From: Sphingomonas sp. BT-65
GTDB taxonomy: Bacteria; Pseudomonadota; Alphaproteobacteria; Sphingomonadales; Sphingomonadaceae
DNA length: 64,000 bases
Direction: 5' to 3'
NCBI RefSeq assembly: GCF_026107375.2
Contig: NZ_JAPCIA010000001.1
Location: forward strand, 2,294,001 to 2,358,000
Below the pieces are notes generated by a model. It was not told where the DNA came from and did no database searches. It worked only from the letters and a program-made list of their open reading frames with translations. Of the stretch, positions 17,127-24,969 are shown piece by piece. Made by a program: the position numbers and the translations under genes. Within the stretch, counting starts at the first letter, position 1; every line of letters starts with the position of its first letter.

Positions 17127-17163
17127 TGGCGGCATAGGGTGGACGGCGTTCCAACCGCCGCCA
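17127..17163 (-). terminator. Hairpin downstream of the thioesterase gene
   Basis: Arms TGGCGGC (17127-17133) and GCCGCCA (17157-17163) form a 7-bp stem 10 bases past the thioesterase stop; no U-tract follows, so efficiency is uncertain. Confidence 0.4.
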
Positions 17164-17172
17164 TGAATCTTG

Positions 17173-17634
17173 CTAAGCGTTCGGCGGTTCAATCGGGAAC
17201 ACCAGCAGCGTTGAGGTTGCAGAGGCGCACAATCGTCCCTGGGCATCGACAAGCCGCGCTTCGGAGAAAGCCACGCGCCGGCCGAGGGTTACCAGCTTGC
17301 CCTCCACGCGCACAGGCCCGCTTTGGTCGCTCAAGGCACGATGATAGGCGACTTTCAGCTCGAGCGTGGTGTAGCCTTGCCCCGCTGGAAGGCTCGAATG
17401 CACCGCGCAGCCACAGGCGCTGTCGAGCAGCGTGGCGGCATAACCACCATGCACCGATCCGATCGGATTGAAGACCTTGCGCGTCGGCGATCCCTCGAAC
17501 ACGACGCGCCCGCGCTCCAGCTCGATCAGGACGAATTCAAGCGTTTCTCCGATCGGCGGATGGATGTTGGCGCTCATCAGCGCGGCGAGCTGATCGTGGC
17601 CGTCGAGACCGGCGTCATTGGCGAGAATGTTCAT
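17173..17634 (-). CDS. PaaI-type hotdog-fold thioesterase
   Basis: A 153-residue acyl-CoA thioesterase of the PaaI/YbgC-like hotdog family. The hallmark NPIGSVHGGYAATLLDSACG segment (residues 56-75) contains the conserved HGG (62-64) and the catalytic acid D71. The family hydrolyses aromatic or medium-chain acyl-CoAs; this one has no further substrate marker. Its ATG (17634) overlaps the TetR stop (ATGA), so the two are one transcript, and the TetR protein probably controls both. The upstream in-frame extension inside tetR is rejected. Confidence 0.88.
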   Translation of the reverse strand: MNILANDAGLDGHDQLAALMSANIHPPIGETLEFVLIELERGRVVFEGSPTRKVFNPIGSVHGGYAATLLDSACGCAVHSSLPAGQGYTTLELKVAYHRALSDQSGPVRVEGKLVTLGRRVAFSEARLVDAQGRLCASATSTLLVFPIEPPNA

Positions 17635-18215
17635 GCAGCACGCCCCTTGCGCGCCGCCATTTTCGGATCCGGTGAATTCCTGCCGTCGATCCACGCCCGA
17701 GTCTTGGTCAACAGCTCGTCCGCCAGCGCGGGATCATCGATCGACCGGGCGAGGATGAGCGCGCCGACCATCGCCGACCAACTGCCGATCGCCGCCAGGC
17801 GGCGCTCGGCGGCATCAGCCCCCGGCATGGCATCAGCGAGGCTGTCGATCTGCTCCGCCAGAACCCGCGCCATGGACGCGCGCGCTTCCGGCGCCTGTTG
17901 CCGCATGAGGCCCGCCAGGGCGGCCGTCGGACAACCCAGCCCCGGATGATCGCGATGGCGCCGCGACAGATAGGCATCGATCCAGCCGTCGATACCGTCC
18001 GTCGCTGACTGACTGCCCGAAGCATGACCGATCGCGTGCGCGATCAGATCGTCCTTCGATCGGAAATGCCCATAGAAGCCGCCATGGGTAAGCCCTGCCG
18101 CCTTCATCACTTCGGCGACGCTCACCGCCTCGAAGCCCTTCTCGCGAAACAGGCGTCCGGCCTCGGTCAGGATGCGGCTGCGGTTCTCCGCCATCTGCTC
18201 CCTGCTCACCTTCAT
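17631..18215 (-). CDS. TetR-family transcriptional repressor
   Basis: A 194-residue regulator. The N-terminal HTH covers residues about 12-56, with the recognition part SVAEVMKAAGLTHGGFYGHF characteristic of the AcrR/TetR fold. The C-terminal helical ligand domain contains the LGCPTAALAG segment found in the 'TetR C-terminal 16-like' group associated with SDR/oxidoreductase clusters. I start it at the ATG at 18215: a longer frame to 18284 exists but would run through the operator palindromes at 18244-18296. It is divergent from the SDR-OYE-MDR operon and overlaps the thioesterase gene. Confidence 0.88.
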   Translation of the reverse strand: MKVSREQMAENRSRILTEAGRLFREKGFEAVSVAEVMKAAGLTHGGFYGHFRSKDDLIAHAIGHASGSQSATDGIDGWIDAYLSRRHRDHPGLGCPTAALAGLMRQQAPEARASMARVLAEQIDSLADAMPGADAAERRLAAIGSWSAMVGALILARSIDDPALADELLTKTRAWIDGRNSPDPKMAARKGRAA

Positions 18216-18243
18216 TTCCAGCTGACTCCACGGGTCATTGACA

Positions 18244-18296
18244 TATTCATGATAACGATCATATATAACCGTCATTGATGACAATCATCATGAATA
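18244..18296. promoter_or_regulatory. TetR operator region between divergent promoters
   Basis: Nested symmetry in the tetR-SDR gap: outer arms TATTCATGAT (18244-18253) and ATCATGAATA (18287-18296) are perfect complements, and inside lie ATGAT-AACG-ATCAT (18249-18262) and TGATG-ACAAT-CATCA (18277-18291). An AT-rich CATATATAAC between them could serve as a -10. This fits cooperative binding of two TetR dimers. Confidence 0.65.
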
Positions 18297-18324
18297 TAGC
18301 TTCAATCCAGCGAAAGGCAAGGCC

Positions 18325-19113
18325 ATGACCTCCAAACCATCCGTCCTCGTGACCGGCGCTTCCACCGGCATCGGCGCGGCTTACGCCGAGCGCTTCGCGC
18401 GGCGCGGCCATGACCTGGTGCTGGTGGCCCGTAACACGGCGCGGCTGGAGGCGCTGGCTGATCGTCTGCGGGCCGACACCGGCGCTACGATCGATATCCT
18501 CTCGGCAGACCTTGCCGATACCACCCAGCGCGTAGCGATCGAGGCGCGCCTGCGCGACGATGCAAGGATCGGAATCCTCATCAACAATGCCGGGACGAGC
18601 CTGGGGGGCACCTTCATCGAGCAAGCCATTGACGACATCGACAGGCTGGTGGCGCTCAACACGACCGCGCTTGTGCACCTCGCGCACGCCATCGCCCCCC
18701 GCCTTGCGCAAGCGGGCGAAGGCGCGATCGTGAATATCGGTTCTGCGGTCGGCCTCGTGCCGGAATTCGGCATGCCGGTCTATGGCGCGACCAAGGCCTT
18801 CGTGCTGCATCTCTCCCAAGCGTTGAGCCTCCAGCTCGCGTCCCAGGGCGTCTATGTCCAGGCTGTGCTTCCGGCCGCGACCCGCACCGAAATCTGGGGC
18901 CATGCGGGCGTCGATGTCGACACCCTTTCGGGCGTGATGGAAGTGGACGATCTGGTGGACGCGGCCCTGGTCGGCTTCGACCGGCGCGAGCCCGTCACCA
19001 TCCCACCACTTCACGACGTGGGACAATGGGAAGCTTTCGAGGCCGCGCGTCAGGCCATGATCCCCGGCTTCGCGCAGTCCCGACCCGCCGATCGCTATCT
19101 GGCGACCGCGTGA
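18325..19113 (+). CDS. Short-chain dehydrogenase/reductase (classical SDR)
   Basis: A 262-residue NAD(P)-dependent oxidoreductase. The cofactor motif TGASTGIG is at residues 10-17, NNAG at 87-90, and the catalytic triad S140, Y153, K157 (YGATK). The arginine after the second strand (VARN) suggests NADP preference. It resembles the DltE/YqjQ-like 'SDR family oxidoreductase' group acting on carbonyls, substrate unknown. It opens the divergent operon controlled by the TetR operators, followed after 54 bases by the OYE gene. An NADPH carbonyl reductase beside an ene-reductase and an MDR enone reductase suggests handling of reactive unsaturated carbonyls. Confidence 0.9.
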   Translation: MTSKPSVLVTGASTGIGAAYAERFARRGHDLVLVARNTARLEALADRLRADTGATIDILSADLADTTQRVAIEARLRDDARIGILINNAGTSLGGTFIEQAIDDIDRLVALNTTALVHLAHAIAPRLAQAGEGAIVNIGSAVGLVPEFGMPVYGATKAFVLHLSQALSLQLASQGVYVQAVLPAATRTEIWGHAGVDVDTLSGVMEVDDLVDAALVGFDRREPVTIPPLHDVGQWEAFEAARQAMIPGFAQSRPADRYLATA

Positions 19114-19167
19114 GAAGCCACGGAATTACGCAAACGCATTCACCACATTCGAACGGAAATCGAGACG

Positions 19168-20262
19168 ATGACCGATACCGATCTGTTCAGCCCTTACGAC
19201 CTCGGCGGGCTCACGCTTGCGAACCGCATCGTCATGGCGCCCTTGACCCGTAACCGCGCCGCAGCCGGCCTTGTCCCGAACGACCTGGCGGCGGACTATT
19301 ATTCGCAGCGCGCGAGCGCCGGCCTAATCATCACCGAGGCTACGCAGGTTTCGAAGCAGGCCCAGGGCTATCAGGATACGCCCGGCCTCTACACGCCAGA
19401 CCAGATCGCCGGCTGGCGCAAGGTGACCGACGCGGTTCATGCTAGGAACGGGCGCATCTTCGCCCAGCTGTGGCATGTGGGCCGCGTCAGCCATGTCGAT
19501 CTTCACGGCGGAGAGGCACCAGTCGCGCCGTCGGCGATCCGCGCAGAGACCAAGACCTTTGTGAACAACGGTTTTGCCGATGTGTCGCAGCCGCGCGCGC
19601 TCGACCTGGAGGAGATCCCGGGCATCGTCGATGACTTCCGCCGTGCAGCAGCCAATGCGATCGAGGCAGGTTTCGACGGGGTCGAGGTGCATGGCGCGAA
19701 CGGCTATCTGCTGGACCAGTTCCTGCGGGAAACCGCCAACGTCCGCACCGACGCCTATGGCGGTTCGATCGAGAACCGCGCCCGGCTGTTGATCGAAGTG
19801 ACGGCCGCGGTGGCGAGCGAGATCGGGGCGCAGCGGACGGGCGTCCGCCTCTCGCCGGTGTCGCCGGCAAGCGGCGTCGTCCCGGCGAGCGACGAGCAAC
19901 CGCAGTTCAACCACGTAGTGGAAGCGCTCGACGGACTCGGCATCGCCTATATTCATGTGGTCGAGGGCGCGACAGGCGGGCCGCGCGATGCGCGGCCGTT
20001 CGATTTCGACGCGCTGCGCAAGAAGTTCCGCAACACCTATATCGCCAACAACGGCTACGATCTGGAGCTTGCAAGCTCACGCCTCGCGGAGGGGAAGGTG
20101 GACCTCTTCGCCTTCGGGCGTCCCTTCATCGCCAATCCCGATCTGGTCGAGCGGCTCAAGAACGATGTGACGCTCGCTCAGCTCGACCCTGCCACGCTTT
20201 ATGGCGGCGGCGCAAAGGGCTATACCGACTATGCTGCCGCCGCCGTCGCGGCCGAAGCCTGA
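19168..20262 (+). CDS. Old yellow enzyme family alkene reductase
   Basis: FMN-dependent NAD(P)H ene-reductase of the NemA/OYE group, 364 residues (normal length). It shows the FMN barrel start (LFSPYDLGGLTLANRIVMAP), substrate-anion binding H175 and N178 in HGANGYLLDQFLR, and the conserved RTDAYGGSIENR loop. These enzymes reduce activated C=C bonds (enones, maleimides, nitro-olefins, nitrate esters). It lies between the SDR and the MDR reductase genes, 16 bases upstream of the latter, consistent with a single operon under TetR control. NemA in E. coli is likewise repressed by a TetR protein (NemR), a parallel but not a proof of orthology. Confidence 0.93.
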   Translation: MTDTDLFSPYDLGGLTLANRIVMAPLTRNRAAAGLVPNDLAADYYSQRASAGLIITEATQVSKQAQGYQDTPGLYTPDQIAGWRKVTDAVHARNGRIFAQLWHVGRVSHVDLHGGEAPVAPSAIRAETKTFVNNGFADVSQPRALDLEEIPGIVDDFRRAAANAIEAGFDGVEVHGANGYLLDQFLRETANVRTDAYGGSIENRARLLIEVTAAVASEIGAQRTGVRLSPVSPASGVVPASDEQPQFNHVVEALDGLGIAYIHVVEGATGGPRDARPFDFDALRKKFRNTYIANNGYDLELASSRLAEGKVDLFAFGRPFIANPDLVERLKNDVTLAQLDPATLYGGGAKGYTDYAAAAVAAEA

Positions 20263-20278
20263 TCAGGAGAAGCGTGCC

Positions 20279-21277
20279 ATGAAGGCCTTCATCCTCGATC
20301 GCTACAAGACGCGGACGCTGCGTCTCGATGACGTGCCGGAGCCGGCGCCCGATCCCGGCGACGTGCTGGTCAGGGTGGAGGCCGCCGGCCTCAACTTGCT
20401 GGACGCCAAGATCCGGGACGGTGAGCTCAAGTCGGTCCTGTCCTACAAAACGCCGCTTGTTCTCGGCCACGACCTTGCCGGGACCGTCGTCAAGGTCGGT
20501 GCGAATGTGCGGCGCTTCAAGCCGGGCGACGCGGTATACGCCCGTCCACGCGATGGTCAGATCGGCACCTTCGCCGAGCAGATCGTCGTCAAGGAAGCCG
20601 ATCTCGCGGCAAAGCCCGTCAAGCTGTCGATGGTGGAAGCCGCGTCGATCCCGCTGGTCGGGCTGACCGCGTGGCAGGTGCTGGTGGAACGCGCGCAGAT
20701 CAAGCCGGGGCAAAAGGTGCTGATCCATGCCGGATCGGGCGGCGTCGGCACCTTCGCCATCCAGCTCGCCAGGCATCTCGGTGCGACGGTCGCGACGACA
20801 GCGAGCGCCGCAAACGCCGCGCTGGTGAAGGAGCTGGGAGCGAATATCGTCATCGACTATCGCAGCCAGAGGTTCGAGGAAGAGTTGTCGGGCTACGATG
20901 TCGTCCTCAATAGTCTCGATGCCGGCACGCTGGAAAAATCGCTCAAGGTTCTGAAACCTGGCGGCCATCTGATCTCCATTTCGGGCCCACCCGATCCCGC
21001 CTTCGCGCGCGCGCGCGGGCTGAACCCGGTGCTGCGTCTCATGCTGCGACTGATGAGCGCCAGGATTCGGCGCGAGGCGAAGCGCGCGGGCGCCGATTAT
21101 TCCTTCCTCTTCATGCGTGCTGATGGAGGCCAGCTCGACCAGATCACCAAGCTGATCGAGGACGGCACGATCCGCCCGGTGGTCGATCGCATCTTCCCCT
21201 TCGCGGATTTGAACGAAGCCTTTGCCTACATCGAGACGGGACGCGCCAAGGGCAAGGTTGTCGTCACGCTGAAGTGA
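20279..21277 (+). CDS. MDR-family NADP-dependent oxidoreductase (quinone/enone reductase-like)
   Basis: A 332-residue zinc-independent medium-chain reductase. The N-terminal GroES-like domain (residues 1-125) has GHDLAGTVVKVG; the Rossmann domain holds AGSGGVGTFAIQLA at 151-164. No structural-zinc cysteines are present, placing it with quinone oxidoreductases and enoyl/enone reductases. The ATG at 20279 follows a CAGGAG ribosome site and starts 16 bases after the OYE stop. It is the last gene of the TetR-controlled operon; a gene-free stretch follows. Confidence 0.9.
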   Translation: MKAFILDRYKTRTLRLDDVPEPAPDPGDVLVRVEAAGLNLLDAKIRDGELKSVLSYKTPLVLGHDLAGTVVKVGANVRRFKPGDAVYARPRDGQIGTFAEQIVVKEADLAAKPVKLSMVEAASIPLVGLTAWQVLVERAQIKPGQKVLIHAGSGGVGTFAIQLARHLGATVATTASAANAALVKELGANIVIDYRSQRFEEELSGYDVVLNSLDAGTLEKSLKVLKPGGHLISISGPPDPAFARARGLNPVLRLMLRLMSARIRREAKRAGADYSFLFMRADGGQLDQITKLIEDGTIRPVVDRIFPFADLNEAFAYIETGRAKGKVVVTLK

Positions 21278-21692
21278 CGCACGCTGCCAGGAACCATAGA
21301 AGTCGATAGCCGCGGGGGAGCCTCGTCCAGCACCATTACCTCAAGGGTGTCGGGAGCCGATGCCCCTTCCGGGACGTCGCCCACTTTTGGACTACAATGT
21401 GCGGTGAAGCCGTGCCAGGGCGCTCCCGGGCAGACGAACCATGGTGCCATCGGTCCGTTCCCCGCGCCAGGGAATGGAAGCCGAAATTGCGCTAGCCGGC
21501 GCGGATAACCAAGTGGGGCAACGCTTCCTCTTTCGCAGGAAAGACAGTTGCCAGTGGTTGGTGCGGAGCAGCGAAGACACGGTGGCACGATGATTCTGAC
21601 CGAGATCTTGCTGCCCGAGGGCGCCCCACTCTCAAACGGACTTTTATACTTGTTGAGCAGTGCGCCGGTCGGTCGAGGTCAGCCTGAGGGCA
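21278..21692. other. Gene-free stretch after the redox operon
   Basis: Some 415 bases without a supportable gene. Frames are open on the minus strand (about 120 codons, 21226-21588) but overlap the reductase gene and match no family pattern that I recognise. Possibly a decayed gene or recombination scar. Confidence 0.5.
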
Positions 21693-22811
21693 TCATTTCC
21701 TCAATTCAACAAAATAGACTTGTCTATTATCCCGCTTTTCTGTGCCGAGCTTTGCCGCCATCGTCAGCTCGCGATATTGGATCCTGGTCAGAATTTTGCC
21801 GAGTTTCGGAAAGCCGCGTGCTGCGGCATTGGCCCTCGCCATATCCTCCGGCAATGCCCGAATGCGGGTGAGGTCATAGCCGGTCAGCGCGCAATTCACC
21901 TGATCGCTTTTTATGCGTTCGCAACCCTTTTCGGTGAAGCTGGGAGCGGGATTCTCGGCAAACAAACCATCGACCAGCAAAATTTCTCCGGGCCTTGCCG
22001 TGAACGACGCAAAAGGCGTTGTCAGAATTGCTTGTACTTCAACGCCGTCCACCTTCACTTCTTTTGTCGTTTTATAATATCCAGCGGCTCGTCCCTGGCT
22101 AGTCACGTTATCGGTATAAGTGCCCCATTGTACACACTGATCGCTTCCGGCTATAGCCATCGCGCAATAATTGGATTTCACCGTTTCGGTGACATAGGCT
22201 GCATTACGCCATTCCTGACCCATTTGATATTCGGAGAATTTGGTTTCTCTGAAAGAGACCTGACCTATTCTGGAGGCCCCGCCCGTGCCGCGGCTCGCGC
22301 CGGCCCGGGGAGCGCGCGTCCGGGGCAACTTATAGCTGCCACCGGTAAGGGTGTAGGTTCCCGGGGCAACGATATAGACCATGTACCGTGTGCCGCCTGA
22401 CGTGAAACTGTAGAAAGCGCGGTCGAGCTCGCCGCTTTTGAAATCCGAATCATTTCCAACGGTGAAGAAACTTTCAGGCCGTTGCCCCTTCCAGACAGAC
22501 GTGGATGTCCGGTCGATTACAAACGTCCCTGTTCTGCTGGATGTATATAACGCGCTATTATCGATCATGGCGTCTTTATTGGGGTATTTATGATCTAGAT
22601 TGATTGTTGCGGTGACGATTATGCTCATCCCATTCTCTAAGGCATCCAAAAAAAGCTGGTCGGTCAGCGCGGCATTTCGGGCTGCCCCTTCTCTGCCTTT
22701 ATCTCCTGGCGCCCTTTGAGCATGCGCAGGCACAGCTACGCACGTCATTATTGCCGCAACGGCAACCCAACCGCCAAATCGCGATGCGAGATCGGAATGG
22801 ATCTTCGTCAT
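21693..22811 (-). CDS. Secreted protein of unknown function, AT-richer than its surroundings
   Basis: A 372-residue protein with a Sec signal peptide (MTKIHSDLASRFGGWVAVAA to AHA-Q, cleavage near residue 32). The mature protein has a beta-rich central region with many Tyr/Thr/Ser (SFTSGGTRYMVYIVAPGTYT), a Gly/Arg/Ala low-complexity segment (PRTRAPRAGASRGTGGASR), three or four cysteines in the second half (SNYCAMA, DQCVQW, KGCERIK, VNCALT) and a helical C-terminus. The ATG at 22811 has a GAGGTG ribosome site. Base composition is clearly lower in GC than the flanking genes, suggesting separate acquisition. I do not recognise a family. An overlapping palindrome at 22892-22905 may regulate it. 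Confidence 0.65.
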   Translation of the reverse strand: MTKIHSDLASRFGGWVAVAAIMTCVAVPAHAQRAPGDKGREGAARNAALTDQLFLDALENGMSIIVTATINLDHKYPNKDAMIDNSALYTSSRTGTFVIDRTSTSVWKGQRPESFFTVGNDSDFKSGELDRAFYSFTSGGTRYMVYIVAPGTYTLTGGSYKLPRTRAPRAGASRGTGGASRIGQVSFRETKFSEYQMGQEWRNAAYVTETVKSNYCAMAIAGSDQCVQWGTYTDNVTSQGRAAGYYKTTKEVKVDGVEVQAILTTPFASFTARPGEILLVDGLFAENPAPSFTEKGCERIKSDQVNCALTGYDLTRIRALPEDMARANAAARGFPKLGKILTRIQYRELTMAAKLGTEKRDNRQVYFVELRK

Positions 22812-22891
22812 GAGCACCTCAAATTTGAACTAAGCATTTACAATGTAATGAACGATATCGATAAATATGCCGTCTGCAGTCAGCGCATTTT

Positions 22892-22905
22892 ATGACGATC
22901 GTCAT
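22892..22905. promoter_or_regulatory. Perfect 14-bp palindrome upstream of the orphan secreted-protein gene
   Basis: ATGACGATCGTCAT, a perfect palindrome 80 bases upstream of the gene starting at 22811, in an AT-rich intergenic region that holds its promoter. Binding protein unknown. Confidence 0.45.
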
Positions 22906-22996
22906 CCATCACTCATAAGATCTGATGTTGGATTGATTTCCTTCACCGCCTGATTGTTCTGAAAACATCCGAAGCCTGACGAAGCGGTCGCAATGA

Positions 22997-23584
22997 CTAT
23001 CCTGCCACAATTTCCCTGGGCGGATAGTCCGCCTTTTCAGAGGGGCACTGTCCTTGCATCATGATGCCTTCCTTTCCGGCCGAGAACCATTGGGATGAAG
23101 CAAAGGCATCAGGCTCAACCGGGGCGACAGCTTTATAGATGCAAACATCGGCTTTGCCGCCATCGGGGGTGATTGCTACTGCCCAGTTATAGGAGTCCTC
23201 GGCGCGATTTTCTGCGCCCCATGCAACGATACGCCCATTTTTCTCGTAGATCGGAACTTCAAGGCCGCGGGTGCCATAGATAAAGGCACGGTCATCGGCA
23301 TCACGGAGCACGGATCGGATCGCCGCCTTCACAAGCGGGTTATCCAGAAAGCGCTGTCCGTCCACCTTGTCTCCAGGATATTTGCCGACATAGCCGGATA
23401 GGCTGACCGATGCCTTTGCCGCAGCGTTGGAGGCGTCGGTTGCTGTATCCGATTGTATGATCGCTCCAGCCTCCGCCTGCACATTGCTGGCGGTGCCGCT
23501 CGCACTCTCCTTTTCCGCCGATTGCGGCCCACAAGCTGAAAGTATAAAAATAGCCGCAATTGGCGTGATCAGTACGTTTTTCAC
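22997..23584 (-). CDS. Putative lipoprotein of unknown function
   Basis: A 195-residue protein beginning (GTG) VKNVLITPIAAIFILSAC, a lipoprotein signal with lipobox LSAC (Cys at about residue 18). A Ser/Ala-rich linker (residues 20-65) is followed by a domain with the blocks GYVGKYPGDKV, FLDNPLVKAAIRSVL, GRIVAWGAENR and GGKADVCIY. Two further cysteines (DVCIY and GQCPSE) could pair. A GAGGG ribosome site supports the GTG at 23584; an ATG at 23608 would give an untypical N-terminus. Composition is AT-richer than average here, like the neighbour downstream. No family recognised. Confidence 0.65.
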   Translation of the reverse strand: MKNVLITPIAAIFILSACGPQSAEKESASGTASNVQAEAGAIIQSDTATDASNAAAKASVSLSGYVGKYPGDKVDGQRFLDNPLVKAAIRSVLRDADDRAFIYGTRGLEVPIYEKNGRIVAWGAENRAEDSYNWAVAITPDGGKADVCIYKAVAPVEPDAFASSQWFSAGKEGIMMQGQCPSEKADYPPREIVAG

Positions 23585-23948
23585 AAGCACGCTACCCTCA
23601 CCATCCACTGCACTCTGGCGTGATCTGTATCAGGTGGCATTTTGCGGACAACCCCGCGAAAATTCCGCGGTACGGCACCGGACTTGCCCTGCCTGACAGA
23701 ACGGAGACTGCGTGGGACCAGCGGCAGCTATTTCGGCGGCGATGCCCAATGCGGCCGATCCGCAATCGGCCACCTCCCGTCATCCCCTCCCAACGGCTAT
23801 TATGCGCCCTCTTACCTGTCGTTAAAGCGCTGTCTTCCCGTTCCCGACAGCGGACGCGCTCTCAGGCTGACGTCCCTGCTGCGCAGGCGTGACGCTCATG
23901 CCTCAGTTAGCGGCCACTTTCGTAGCTCACACCAATCGATGGGACCAC
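23585..23948. other. Gene-free stretch upstream of padR
   Basis: About 360 bases, no supportable coding region. It contains a perfect 7-bp hairpin (GGCCGAT at 23753-23759 with ATCGGCC at 23765-23771). Otherwise I see only short random frames. Confidence 0.55.
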
Positions 23949-23977
23949 TTGACCGCTAACTCTACATATGTTGTATT
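23949..23977 (+). promoter_or_regulatory. padR promoter with internal dyad; predicted leaderless transcript
   Basis: -35 TTGACC (23949-23954), 17-base spacer, -10 TGTATT (23972-23977). The spacer holds the dyad TACATATGTTGTA (23963-23975; core ACATATGT), similar to PadR-type ATGT/ACAT sites. The padR ATG at 23987 is only 9 bases past the -10 and has no ribosome site, so the mRNA probably starts at or near the ATG. Confidence 0.55.
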
Positions 23978-23986
23978 GTTTTTGTA

Positions 23987-24292
23987 ATGGCCGTTACTCG
24001 CCGCCCGTCGCGCCAAATGCGCATCTTGCTTGAACAGCTGTTGGCCCATGCCCCGCGGTTGCAGCACGGATATGAATTGATGAAGCAAACGGGGCTGTCT
24101 TCAGGCACGCTCTATCCGCTTTTGATGCGAATGGCCGATCAAGGGCTCGTAGAGGCGGAATGGCAGGCGCCTTTACAGCCTGGCCGACCGGCGCGTCACG
24201 CCTATCGCTTGACTACTGGCGGCGCGCAGTTCGCTCGCGACGCGTTGCGGGATGACGGAGGTGCGCCGCGCGGCGTGCCGTTCCCCGCATGA
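23987..24292 (+). CDS. PadR-family transcriptional regulator
   Basis: A 101-residue winged-HTH protein of the short PadR subfamily. The pattern ILLEQLLAHAPRLQHGYELMKQTGLSSGTLYPLLMRM covers the HTH (visible core GLSSGTLYPLL, residues 37-47), followed by the wing (GLVEAEW; RPARHAYRLTTGG). It ends with an ATGA overlap with the membrane-protein gene. PadR plus a downstream membrane protein is a recurrent pairing in proteobacteria in which the membrane protein is co-regulated or modulates the regulator. Autoregulation is likely from the dyad in its promoter. Confidence 0.88.
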   Translation: MAVTRRPSRQMRILLEQLLAHAPRLQHGYELMKQTGLSSGTLYPLLMRMADQGLVEAEWQAPLQPGRPARHAYRLTTGGAQFARDALRDDGGAPRGVPFPA

Positions 24293-24942
24293 CCACTACA
24301 TCGGCCAGGCTGGTGATGGCGCTGGCGGTGCAGAGCCTCGGCGAGCATCGCATTGCATGGGCGCAGGCGATGGCAGCCGAATTCAAGGCCGCGGAGGAAG
24401 ACGGGCGTCCGCTTCGTTTTGCACTGGGCTGCCTGATCGGCGCGTGGCGGATGATGCCGGCCCATGCCGAGGGCCGCTTCGTACTTGCCAGCTATGCCCT
24501 GTCGCTAGGGGTGCTCATCCCCGTAGCCGCGATGCTGGCGCTGGCCGCAGCGTTTGGCTTCCCCTTCTTCGCTGCAAGCGACGGCGTCGATGGTTACCTT
24601 TGGGGCAGTGGCGCTCATGTGCTGCTTCTGAATGACGGAAACATGATTGTCGCGCCCTCCCTTGCCCTTTTGATGATGGCGATGGCGGCACTCCACCTTC
24701 CGCTCGCCTGGTGGATGCTGGACGGCGATTGGGATCGCGTCGCCGCCGCCAACCGATTCGGCGCGGCAGCCGCTACGACGCTGGCGATCGTCATGAGCCT
24801 TGCCGCGCTGGACCCGACTCGACTGTTGCTGCCGATTGCGGTGCTGGCCGCGGAGATGGCCACGATCTGGGCGCTGACGCGGTGGTACCAACGACTCTTC
24901 GGCGACGACGACGCTCTCGACGAGTTCGCTGCGGCGAGCTGA
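24289..24942 (+). CDS. PadR-associated membrane protein, unknown function
   Basis: A 217-residue protein. The cytoplasmic N-terminal region (residues 1-60; EHRIAWAQAMAAEF and RFALGCLIGAWR) matches the helical module often encoded just after padR genes. Four or five transmembrane helices follow (about 63-90, 116-143, 155-172, 175-195), and the tail is acidic (GDDDALDEF). The start overlaps the padR stop, indicating translational coupling. Its role is unknown; by analogy it may tether or modulate the PadR protein or act in the process it regulates. The hydrolase gene follows after 27 bases. Confidence 0.75.
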   Translation: MTTTSARLVMALAVQSLGEHRIAWAQAMAAEFKAAEEDGRPLRFALGCLIGAWRMMPAHAEGRFVLASYALSLGVLIPVAAMLALAAAFGFPFFAASDGVDGYLWGSGAHVLLLNDGNMIVAPSLALLMMAMAALHLPLAWWMLDGDWDRVAAANRFGAAAATTLAIVMSLAALDPTRLLLPIAVLAAEMATIWALTRWYQRLFGDDDALDEFAAAS

Positions 24943-24969
24943 GCAAGACGCAATCGAGGGGAGCAAGAC

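Noticed and set aside
17173..17634. A longer thioesterase starting at 17694
   Set aside because: The extra codons lie inside the TetR coding region and are not conserved in hotdog thioesterases.
21226..21588. Minus-strand frame of 120 codons after the MDR reductase
   Set aside because: Overlaps the end of a well-supported gene and has no recognisable pattern; it might be a decayed gene but cannot be supported.
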